This document shows positions 37,502 through 47,340 of a stretch of 64,000 nucleotides of DNA, piece after piece. A program made the translations under genes and the position numbers. A model generated the notes under the pieces. That model searched no databases, was not told where the DNA came from, and was given only the letters and a program-made list of their open reading frames with translations. Source of the stretch: Hordeum vulgare subsp. vulgare. Its lineage: Eukaryota; Streptophyta; Magnoliopsida; Poales; Poaceae. Location: assembly GCF_904849725.1 (NCBI RefSeq), contig NC_058518.1:506589225-506653224 (forward strand), read 5' to 3'. Each line of letters starts with the position of its first letter. Positions within the stretch are counted from its first letter, which is position 1.

Positions 37502-38371
37502 AAGGGCCAATACTAGCACATGGGTCCTCTTCTTTCTTTTCTTTTTTCCTTCGTAAATGATAAGCGCTTTTTATTCCTACTGTAACCGCTTTTTATTATT
37601 TTAGTTTCATTTTTCTATTTGTACGAGGGATACACCACACAAGTGTGCGATTCCATTTTTATTTTGTTTTTGATCCAGAATTTGTTATTGCTACCATTAA
37701 CTCTCTAGCTTTTAGATCCCAACACACCAATTCATTCTGAAAGAGCGACCCACACAGAGGGTCCACGGGCCGGGGCGAAGCATTTAATGCCTTTTTATTT
37801 TCATTATATATTTTTGGTTCTTCATTCTTTATTTTTGATTATTTTCCTTTTCCTCCTGTTTGTGATTTTTTATTTTTTCCATGTGGCAGTATGAGATTTA
37901 ACTATGCCTCATTCATGCCATCAGCCGTCGTATCAAATTGTTTAGCGGACATTCCACGTGACCCATCCTGACCCTTTTTATGTTTTCCTATTTTTTTGGT
38001 TATCCCTTAACATTGCTCACGGCCTACTCTATTTTTTGTATAAACTGGATCAACGAGCAGCAGTTGTATCGTCCTCTCCTCATTTTTTTTCAATTGTATC
38101 GTCTTCTTCTCATTTTTTTGGTTGTAGAAAGTGAGAGTAGAAGATAGAGCGCTGTGGGGACACAATTATGTTCATTTCTCTTTTTTTTCTTCTCTTTTAT
38201 CTATTTTATTTGTAATATTTTACTCCTTTTTCTTCCTAGTCTTTCTGTTTCTTTAATAATTTTTGTCGATTTCCATTTTCTAATTTTGGGTTGAAATGAA
38301 TATGTAGTTCTTAGTTAGAAGGAATATAGTTTATCTTGGCTAACAACATACCATACTAGTTTCATTTCAAA
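37502..38371. other. T-rich intergenic stretch, no gene
   Basis: Long T/C-rich runs (TTTTTTCTTC, TTTATTTT) with no coding potential. It leads into the tandem repeat array at about 38372. Confidence 0.35.
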
Positions 38372-39115
38372 TGAGGATCACAATTGTAATTTGATAAATG
38401 GAGTCGTAATTGCAAGTTTTCAAATGAGATCACAACATCAAGTTTTTAAGTCGGACGGCAAGTGCAAGTTTTCAAATTGGGATCGCAATTGCAAGGTTTT
38501 CAAATGGGGCTGCAATTGCAAGTTTTGAAGTTCGGTCGCAACTGCAAGTTTTCAATTTAGGATCGCAATTGCAAGTTATTCAAATTAGGTCGCAACTGCA
38601 ATTTTATAACTGAGATTCTATTTGCAAGTTTTTCAAATGGGATCGCAACTTCAATTTTTCAAGTTGGGATCGCAAACTGCAACTTTTTTTAATGAGGTCG
38701 CAATCGCAATTTTATATAAAGGGATCGTAATTGCAACTTTTCCAAATTGGATCACAAATGCAAGTTTTCAAATTAGAATCGCAACTGCAAATTTTTGAAA
38801 CGAGGTCGCAATTTTAATTCTACAAATGGGATTGTAGTTGCAAGTTTTTTAAATGGGGTAGCAACTGCAAGTTTTCAAAGTGTAATCGCAACTGCAAGTT
38901 TTTTGAATGAGGTTGCAACTGCAGTTTACCAAAAAGAATTGTAATCGCAAGTTTTTAAAATGGGATAGCAACTATAAATATTTAAGTCGGGTCACAACCG
39001 TAAGTTTTTAAATTGGGATTGCAATTACATGTTTTTGAAATGAGCTCGCAACTCCAATTTTATAAATGATATTGTAATTATATTTTTTTAAATGAGTCGC
39101 AACTTTAGTTGCGCA
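38372..39115. repeat. diverged minisatellite, about 30-bp unit
   Basis: A unit close to GATCGCAATTGCAAGTTTTCAAATTGG is repeated about two dozen times by eye. Spacing wanders between roughly 26 and 34 bp. The TCGCAA.TGCAA.TTTT core persists while the rest has diverged. No higher-order pattern was noticed. It lies about 1.1 kb downstream of the PIN stop codon. Confidence 0.8.
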
Positions 39116-40251
39116 TAGTTTTTTTATTTTACCTTTTTTTCTTTTTAAAAATTGTGGGCGACGCCACATCTACAATATCCCACACATCTTGCGTGCGTTT
39201 TTTTTCTATTGTCGTTAGCATCCACTGCATGTAGAGACAACGCTCACACTGGAATTACAACAAGCGTATGCTACAAAGAAAATGATTTTCTAGCTCCCTC
39301 GTAAATAAAATGATTTTTTGACTTGGTAACTTTGTTTCAGAAAAACTAGGTGCAACTGGCTCATTACTGTCTAATACATAGTTACAAGAGAAAAAAGGAA
39401 AATCGTGTGGCAAGGGACTAGTAATATGCTCATCCAATTCCTAGATGGTTCTAGGCCTAATTGTTTTCTTTGTTCCTAATGGATGGACACACAAACGAAA
39501 AATATAAAAGAGACACGGAGAAGGGCTGGACACGCAGCTCATCCCACTAATGGCCCATATTAACGACCAGGACAACGCACTTAGAAAGAAAACCGGCCTA
39601 GGCATAGATGGTCGATCAGAGACGTAAAATCCCATATTGATACTTGATGATGTCAGCTGAATGAGACCAAACTAACAGCTGAGTTCTAGGCGCTCCCATT
39701 TATTAAAGGGTTTGAATGAAATAAACAGTGGGTTGGCCCAAAATTAGACCAAATTCCAGTAGTCATGTCTATTTTTCGCTAGCCGCCGGGCCATGAATAC
39801 TCCACGTCAGGAGAGGGAGAGGGCAAATGTCCTCCTCTCCAGCTCCTCTGGTTTCACGATGATACTGAAAAACAAACATGACTTTTCCCCATGTCTTTCT
39901 TAATTGCCAAATGTATATACTGAAAACACAACACTTTCCCTAATTAACCAACTATACTGGCCATTGAGTTTATTTCATGTTACGGTAGGAAATAACCGAA
40001 AATTGCTAAACTTCTGTGCTTCAAGCTAGCATGCCCGAAATATTTTCTTTGACTCCCATAAATCTAGGCCAAACAGTTCCATGCGCCGCAGATCCTTATA
40101 ATTTGTGAAAGGCGGGAATTCAAACTCGGCGGTGCATTGCTGGCTATAACAGAAGAGCAATCAAGCTGCCGCGAACCAATCTTGCGTCAGAATCCCTACA
40201 CCAATTTGATCTTCGGCATGCGAGAACATTTCGTTCATGGCGAGTCATCAG
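39116..40251. other. PIN 3' flank and intergenic sequence
   Basis: No gene recognised. Contains the second copy of the 25-bp block found at 31865 (39821-39845). The part nearest 40251 is presumably the 3' untranslated region of the PIN gene. Confidence 0.35.
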
Positions 40252-42615
40252 TCATAGCAGCCCAAGGATGATGTAGTAGACGAGGACGATCGGAAGAGCT
40301 ATTAGCATGCCAAATATGACCCTGCATCAAGGCAAAAAAGAATTAAGTAAGTAATCATTTTGATCGAAACTAAACTCTTGACCAATCATATTTCATTCTC
40401 CATTTCAGATATACTTGAAGTGCTATCAGGTTTTCATCCCATAATTGGCCTCCAATTATGATTTTCCCCAATGGCATGTTTCTCGACAGCGCGCCGTACC
40501 CGATCCCCTTTTCCTCTTTTGATTTTGATCCGCTTATTTTCATTACGAAGTTTACAAAGTTATGGAGAAACAGAGCAATTCTAGTTGGGGGAAATATTTG
40601 ATGTTGGTTGTTCTTGGCTTACCCGGTGCAAAGAATGGCGGCGTGAAGGTTGTACTCCTTGGCGAAGACGAACGGCACGATCCCTTGCGGCAGAGCGGCC
40701 TAGGGTCATGGCAACATGGAATTGTGATCATCATGTGTTGTGTTGTACTGCAATCATATATTTGTATGTGCCAAGAAACTAATGGCACGTACCTGGACAA
40801 TGGCGATGCGCAGAAGCGTTCCCCGGAGGCCGACCGCGGCGGCGGAGACGGCCATGACCGCAGGGCCGAGCAGGAAACGGACCGCCATGGTGGCCGCCGC
40901 GACGGAGTTGCCGCAGGCGATGAGCTTGGGCTGCATGGCCATGAACAGCCCCAGGCTGAACATTGCCATCCCCAGCCCCGCGTCGGAGAGGATGGAGATG
41001 GAGTTGGCCACGATGGCCGGCATGGTGACGTGGTACCTGCGGCGACATCGGCACGGCCGTCGTCATGGCTGATCACTGATCACTGATCGATCGAAGAAGA
41101 AGAAGAAGAAGGTGGGTGATGGATCGCGTACCGGAACTCGATGAGTGACCAGACGAGGCCGACGACGCTGGCGTACGTGTTGGGGTTTCGGATCAGCCGG
41201 CGCCACACCATGGTCAGGATCAGCCGCAGCATCACGCTGGCCGGCGGCCCTCCCACCTCGCCGCCGTCCTTCTTCATCTGATCCTGCTCCTTCTCTGTCG
41301 CCTCCGTGCCGGCCTCCAGCCTCTCCAGCGATTCCTGCACTGCCGCCTCGGACTTGACGCGCTCGCCGCTGGCCGCTCCCGGCCGGTTCACTGCAACAAA
41401 GTTCACGTTCACGTAGATCATCACATCACTGATAAGGCGGAGTCAGTTTGGGGATGTGGAGAGAGACTGATGGGCTGGCGTACATCTGGAGGAGTCGGAG
41501 TTGATGGACGGCACCTCGGAGGGGGCACGCCGGCGGCTGCTGTCCTTGGCGCCGCTGCGGAAGACCGGCAGGCCGCTCACCTCGGACGCGCCGGACGCGC
41601 CGGAGCTCCAGTCGAACATGTGCATGCTGTCCTTGGGGTCGTCGACCGGCGCCACGGCCGCCGTCGATCTGCCCCGCGGCGCGTGCTCGTCGTAGCTGGC
41701 GGACGGCCTCGGCGTGTGCTGCCGCGACGAGTGCAGCGAGAAGAGGTCAGCCGCGCCGAAGCTGGACGCGCGCAGCACGCCGTGCGGCTGCGGCGGCTGA
41801 GTAGGCGGAGCCCCGCCGCCTCCCGTGGTTGCGGAGAAGTCGCCGTGGGTGAAGCTGGAGGAGCCCCTGGGCGTGTGGTTCCGCGACGAGCTCACCGAGT
41901 AGATCTCCATGCCGGTCAGGTTCGACCCGCTAGGCGGCGACGACATCCCCGCCGCGGCGCCGTTGAGGAGGGAGCGGCGGGAGACCGACGCCGTGGACCG
42001 GCGCACGACGACGTGCATGCTCCCGTCGGGCGCGACCTCGGCCTGCGCCTCGGCGTGGCTGCCGTCGAGCGACAGGACGTCCGGGTCGACGCGCACATCG
42101 GCGACGGCGGCGGCCGGGAACCTCCCCGAGATGAGCAGGCGCGCGGCGCGGAACTCGAAGAGGAACAGCAGCAGCGTGTACCAGATGATGCACTGGAGCA
42201 CGACGAGCTGCACCATGAGGTCGCCGGCGTGGTGGCCGTACATGCCGACGAGGAGCGGGATGCCCATGATGAGCGTGTTGGGGAGCGTCGCGAAGGAGAA
42301 GAGCGTGACGGACCAGTCGAGCCCGGCGAAGGGGAGCGGGAGGCGCGACCATACGGCGAGCGCGGCGAGGACGATGAGCTTCTGCAGCGTGTCGGCGGCG
42401 GCGAAGCGGAGGTCCATGGCGTAGAGGTTGCTGCCGGAGATGACCTTGAAGGAGAGCAGCGGGACGGCGAAGACGGCGACGAAGCGGTTGATCCCCGCGC
42501 ACTGGTCCGCGGTGATCACGCCCCACCACCGCACCGAGCCGTACGCCAGGATCATCGCCACGTACAGCGGCACGACCGCCGCCAGCACCGTGTACAGGTC
42601 ATGCCACGAGATCAT
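40252..42615 (-). CDS. PIN: PIN auxin efflux carrier, long-loop type
   Basis: Five exons on the minus strand: 42615-41484, 41390-41132, 41036-40793, 40699-40623, 40321-40252. All introns are GT-AG and phases agree, giving 593 aa. The N-terminal membrane bundle begins [20 protein letters not shown] and includes [13 protein letters not shown] long hydrophilic loop (about residues 160-430) carries TPRGSS and TPRPSAS kinase-target motifs, [13 protein letters not shown] and a MHMFDWSSG block. The C-terminal bundle starts near [16 protein letters not shown] and ends [21 protein letters not shown]. The protein exports auxin across the plasma membrane; loop phosphorylation at TPRxS sites controls polarity and activity in this family. 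The start MISWHDLY and loop wording suggest the PIN3/PIN10-like clade. The usual SFHFIS after the second helix reads SFKVIS here. No break was found. Confidence 0.95.
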
Positions 42616-42769
42616 GGCGCCGCCCGATGACGATGATCACCGCGCCGCCGGCCGAGCGATCTTTGACTGGGCGATCAGTGGAAGGACCGATCTGGAGAGC
42701 GAGTGGATCGCGGGGGAATGCGGAGTGTCCGTGCTCCTGGGTTTTGCGGCGCGCGGGCACGGTGGGGAT

Positions 42770-42777
42770 TATTTATA
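42770..42777 (-). promoter_or_regulatory. TATA box of the PIN gene
   Basis: TATAAATA on the minus strand, 155 bases upstream of the PIN ATG and bordered by GC-rich sequence. Position and match fit a core promoter, leaving a leader of roughly 120 nt. Confidence 0.6.
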
Positions 42778-43074
42778 CCGTGGGCCGGGTCTGGCTGGAT
42801 CTCGATCGAGGCCCGCGAGGCAAGCCGAAAAGGTAAGAAGTAATATATCAAATCAAATCCAGAATGGATTTGCCACGTGTTTCTTTCTCTCTCTTCATAT
42901 CACGATGAAATCTTCCAACGTTTTTCTTTCTGCATTTTCGTCACAATGAGCTGTCGAACGAGGAACTAAACTGCTCACAAGGGACGGCATGCGGTTTGAC
43001 CTCTGCATTTCCGCGGCTAGATTTTTTTTCCGGATTCTATGGTGGGATGATTTAGGTGTTAATGCATGCATGTA

Positions 43075-43218
43075 CTCTCTCCGTTTTCAAATGTAACTTT
43101 CTTTAGAGATTTCAATATAAACTACATACAGGTGTATATAAACATAATTTTAAAAGAAAATTCATTCTTTTTATTCTGTTTGTAGTCTATATTGATATCT
43201 TTAAAAAGACATACAAAG
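43075..43218. mobile_element. truncated Stowaway-like MITE
   Basis: Starts after TA with CTCTCTCCGTTTTC and carries the internal CTACATACAGGTGTATATA and GTAGTCTATATTG blocks typical of Stowaway. The expected GGAGGGAG right end is missing or decayed. Confidence 0.55.
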
Positions 43219-43529
43219 TATTCATTGTATGTTTCTACGTATACATTGTATGAATTTTCATATGTCGATACTTTCTGCATATATAGGGCATTAGATGCAT
43301 GCGTCTACAAAATAGACGGAATGTATGTATGCATGTGTAGCAAAGCGCATGTGTTTAGTGATGCATGGGATCTTTCAGCGGAGAAGGAACTCACCAATGT
43401 AGCCAAAGGATAGGTGTTGATGATTCTGAATTATGTAGCTAATAAGACTGTAACATTACATGAGCCATCCTGCAACCACAACTCAGTTAGGTGCTCCCTA
43501 CATGAAGTTTAGGTAAGAAAAAAAACTCT

Positions 43530-46088
43530 ACAACTTGGCAAAAGCATACATTTTGTTTGAATGTATTTCAGGAAGGTTAATTTTTTATAAGGCACTCATT
43601 GTGTCTGAGTGTATTCATTCGTTGAGTACGTTAAAAGACCAGCGTGAAGATTTTTTTGCATACAAGTTAGACTTGGCAAGCATACGATCGAGTGGATTGA
43701 CAATTTTTAAAAAGTATGCTGGGTGCATTTGGTTTTGCGCGAACTTGGGTTAATTGGATTATGACTTGTGTTACATCAGTGAAATTTGTATTCAGATTAA
43801 TGGCTAGTTATGGAATCTTTCTATCCGTCTCGTGGACTCAGACAAGGGGATCCTTTATATGTGTATTTGTTTGTTTGTATGGACGGGGCTTTTTCATTGT
43901 TGTTAAAGGATGCATGTGAGAAAGGAGCTCTTCAAGATTTTCATTTGAACAAACAAGCTCCAGCTATTTCTCACCTAATTACCACCTATTGTTTGCAGAT
44001 GATTTTCTCCTCTTTTTCAAGGAGTCCATCGTTCAAGCCTTAACAATTAAAACTAACGGTTTATGAGGAAGGAACTAGTCAGCTTCTGAGTCGTGATAAT
44101 TGTTTGATGAAGTTTGGCAAAAAGTGCAGTGTGAAAAATCAAGTGACCACTATGATTGTTCTAATAGTTAGTGCTGAGGGTTTTGAGGATAAGTACCTTG
44201 GGTTGCCCGTGCCATAGGTTAGAATGAAGGTTGGTAAATTTCACTTGATCAAAGATAAGGCTTTAATAAGATCGTCGATTGGATTGAAAAATATCTTACT
44301 AGTGGTATAAAGGAAACTCAAATCAAGGCAGTGCTGCAAGCGCTCCCCTTGTATGCCATGCTTCTAAAACAAAACTAGTCTCATTTTGTGAGAGATCATA
44401 AGGAATTTCTAGTTGGGAAACGAATAAGATAGTTCAAAAACCCATTAGTTAGCTTGGGATAAACTTATAAGATCAAAATGGGATGGCGGCATGGGGTTCC
44501 ATCTTCCATGATCTAAGATTATTTAATCAAACGCTCTTGGCAAAACAACCTTGGTGTTTATTGGTGTACCCGGACTCGTTATGTGCTAAGATAATGAAGG
44601 CAAAGTATTAACCGAGTGGTCACATCCTGGACATCGTCTTTCCATAGTCCACATCGGTGAATTGGCAAGGTATCATGCATGGCCTTTAAAAAATGTGTCA
44701 TTTGGTGAGTGTTCGATGGTAACAGTATAAATAACTGGCTACCAAGAAATTCGGGCTTAAAAATTTCAACCAAAAAGAATTGATCTAAACTGAAATGGGT
44801 GTGTGGATTATTCATGAGCGGGACAAGGAGGTATGAAAATTTGCTTAGGCACTTGTTCTATCAGCATGATGCCGAGGAGATCTTAAATTTGCGTATTCAG
44901 TCTAAGGGAGAGGGTGATTTAATTGTGTGACACTATGAGAAAAATTATATGTTTTCTGGCAAAAGTGTGTATAGACTGGTCTTAAATCTCGAGGATTGCA
45001 GGGGAGATACATGAGTGGCCAGTAATGTGGCTAATGAAAAAATAGGTTTCGAGATGTTATTTGAAAGACCAAAGTTCCGCAAAAAATCAGAATTTTTGTG
45101 TGGCGGACAACGTCTAACAGTTTGGCGGTGCAGGTGAGTAGAGTTTCTCATCCAAATTATTTGAGCTTTGTGCTCTATATGTAGTGTTGAAGTTGAAAGT
45201 ATTTTCCATCCTCTTGTGACTTGTCCTAAGGCTCATGCTTTGCGTTTTTCCCTGAGGAAGTGTGGAATATTCCGAAAAAGGTGTTATTCAGATTTGTGGG
45301 TCCGGACTGGCTTCTTATTTTGTTGGACAAACTTGGGTTGCCGGTGGGCGAGCAAGTCTTATTCATGTTCTGGAGAGCTTGGCATTTGAGAAACAATTTG
45401 ATTTTTTGAAGGGGAAAATAATCTTTGTCCACCTTAGTTATCTTTGTGAAATATTATTGGAAGATATTCTCATCAGCCAGCGCGTGTGTGCAAGCGGATT
45501 TAAGCAACAAAGGTAAGGGGGTGACAAAAACTTAAAGGTACATTAATCTTTGAAAAGACGGTGTTCTTTGGAAGCCTCTTACCCCCTGATTATATTACGA
45601 TAAATGTTGACGCTAGTTCTGTGGAGGGCATGAGATCTGCTAGCATAGGAGTTAACGCCAGGAATCATCTTGGCAAAGTCATTGTTTCTTCGTGGGACTT
45701 TATTCAGTCATGTACGTATGTATATAAAGCAGAACTTTGTGCATGCCTCGTTGGATTATACATTGGTATCATTCTTTACAAACAAATTATTTTTGGAACT
45801 GATTGCTCTTTTGTTGCATCTTTTCTAGCAAAACAATCATAGAGAGGTCTCCTCTTGTGGATCTGAAAAAGGAGGCGTTGAGCGTCTCAAAGTTCATTGA
45901 AAATCTCAAGATTATGAAGATTGAATGGCATGCTAATATAGTTGTCCATGAGATTGCTAAGGTTAGTTTTGATAGTAGGTCTAATAGTACGATTTGTAAC
46001 AGTGTTTCGCTTTACGTGGCAAACTCTTTAATGAACGATTGTAAGAGCCTTTTTAATTAATTATTATATGAGAGGGGTTTAAAAAAAA
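43530..46088 (+). mobile_element. 5'-truncated LINE with C-terminal RNase H domain
   Basis: Begins inside the reverse transcriptase domain (SGRLIFYKALIVSE near 43570, then DQREDFFAYKLDLA). Next come LRQGDPLYVYLF near 43836-43880 and the catalytic LLFADDFLLFFK near 43986-44020 in another frame. The RT thumb is decayed. A plant-LINE RNase H-like domain follows at about 45590-46000, with INVDAS, AELCAC and GTDCS landmarks. It ends at an A-rich tract near 46082-46088. Several frameshifts and stops make it inactive. 5' truncation is the usual result of LINE insertion. Confidence 0.75.
45561..46060 (+). pseudogene. LINE RNase H-like domain
   Basis: Two overlapping frames (45561-45842 and 45803-46060) together cover the domain: Asp in INVDASS, Glu in YKAELCA, Asp in FGTDCSF and a His near the end in VVHEIAK. 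These correspond to the acidic and His positions of RVT_3-type RNase H. A stop or frameshift at about 45840 separates them. Confidence 0.6.
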
Positions 46089-46192
46089 GTACTCCATATA
46101 TTCTGAAACATGAAGAATATGGATTATTAGGCATGTTTTTCAGCTAATTCATATCGTCATTTCTATAAATTCAATGAGCCTGGCGTGTTCCA

Positions 46193-46283
46193 CCGACCAC
46201 ATGCCCATGTTCGGTCACGACTTCCTCATGGTCGAGGGCGACGACTAGGACCGCCACCGCCACATCATCACGCCCGCCTTCTC
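46193..46283 (+). pseudogene. cytochrome P450 exon fragment
   Basis: The frame STDHMPMFGHDFLMVEGDD, then a stop, then DRHRHIITPAFS matches the helix-C region of plant P450s of the CYP72 clan: G-L/F-..-GD-x-W-..HR-....PAF, in which the Trp position is here a stop codon. Only about 30 residues remain. The similarity stops exactly where the Gypsy-type terminal sequence begins (46284). No heme-binding Cys region is present. Confidence 0.5.
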
Positions 46284-46483
46284 TGTAACGCCCAAGATGC
46301 GAACCTATCCTCAATTTGGCACGAGGGCCTCGTCAGGGATAGAAGCGCATCTTAGGCGTTACAAGTTGGTATCAGAGCAGTACCAACCTAGGAGCCTCCT
46401 TGATTGATCAAACTTGGCCGAGTCGAGTCTAGTGAAAAACTGCTTTGAGTCTAGTTATATATTGGAGTGTAGGATTCTTTTTT
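46284..46483 (+). mobile_element. 5' end of a Gypsy-type element: LTR end and primer-binding site
   Basis: 46284-46363 is an 80-bp stretch TGTAACGCC...GGCGTTACA whose two ends form an 18-bp inverted repeat with one mismatch. Two bases later TTGGTATCAGAGCA (46366-46379) is a near-perfect initiator-Met tRNA primer-binding site. The internal sequence then runs to 46483, where the BARE composite is inserted, and resumes at 55099. Either the 80 bp is the tail of a long, truncated 5' LTR or a very short LTR of its own. Confidence 0.65.
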
Positions 46484-47340
46484 TGTTGGGGAACGTCACA
46501 TGGGAAACAAAAAATTTCCTACGCGCACGAAGACCTATCATGGTGATGTCCATCTACGAGAGGGGATTTCTGATCAACGTACCCTTGTAGATCGCACAGC
46601 AGAAGCGTTAAGAAACGCGGTTGATGTAGTGGAACGTCCTCACGTCCCTCGATCCGCCCCGCGAACCGTCCCACGAACCGTCCCGCGATCCGTCCCACGA
46701 TCCGCTCCGATCTAGTGCCGAACGGACGGCACCTCCGCGTTCAACACACGTACAGCTCGACGATGATCTCGGCCTTCTTGATCCAGCAAGAAAGACAGAG
46801 AGGTAGATGAGTTCTTCGGCAGCGTGACGGCGCTCCGGAGGTTGGTGGTGATCTAATCTCAACAGGGCTCCGCCCGAGCTCCGCAGAAACGCGATCTAGA
46901 GGAAAAACCGTGGAGGTATGTAGTCGGGCTGCCGTGGCAAAAGTTGTCTCAAATCAGCCCTCATACCTCAGTATATATAGGAGGGAGGGGGAGGGAAGAG
47001 GCAGCTTCAAACCCTCAAGGTTTGGCCAAAATTGGAGGTGGAGGAGTCCTACTCCAATCCTACTTGGAGTAGGATTCCACCTTCCCACTTGGAAACTCTT
47101 TCCACCTTGTGTTTTTTCCTTCTCAAACCTTATGGGCCTTAGTGGGAACTTATTCCAGCCCACTAGGGGCTGGTTTATCTCTTCCCATTGCCCATGAGAC
47201 CCCTTGGGGCGTGACACCCCTCCCGATGGTCCCCGGCACCCCTCCCGGCACTCCCAGTACACTACCGATGAGCCCGAAACTTTTCCGGTGACCAAAACAG
47301 GACTTCCTATATATCAATCTTTACCTCCGGACCATTCCAG
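46484..47340 (-). repeat. partial BARE/WIS LTR (left)
   Basis: Starts TGTTGGGGAACGTCACATGG and follows the central LTR closely through the GTATATATAGGAGGGAGGGGG promoter-type block (about 46971-46990). It stops within the CCGGACCATTCCAG segment, where it joins gag sequence. It has an extra CCGTCCC-type tandem expansion at about 46665-46705 that the other LTRs lack. Confidence 0.85.

Noticed and set aside
38372..39115. CRISPR-like array
   Set aside because: The repeats are diverged, there are no constant-length spacers and the context is a plant nuclear genome. It is a minisatellite.
41470..42630. 386-codon open frame on the plus strand
   Set aside because: It lies antisense to PIN exon 1 and is an Arg/Gly/Glu-rich translation of GC-rich coding DNA in another frame.
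46366..46379. Fragment of a tRNA-Met gene
   Set aside because: TTGGTATCAGAGCA is complementary to the tRNA 3' end only and sits directly after an LTR-type end, so it is a primer-binding site, not a tRNA gene.
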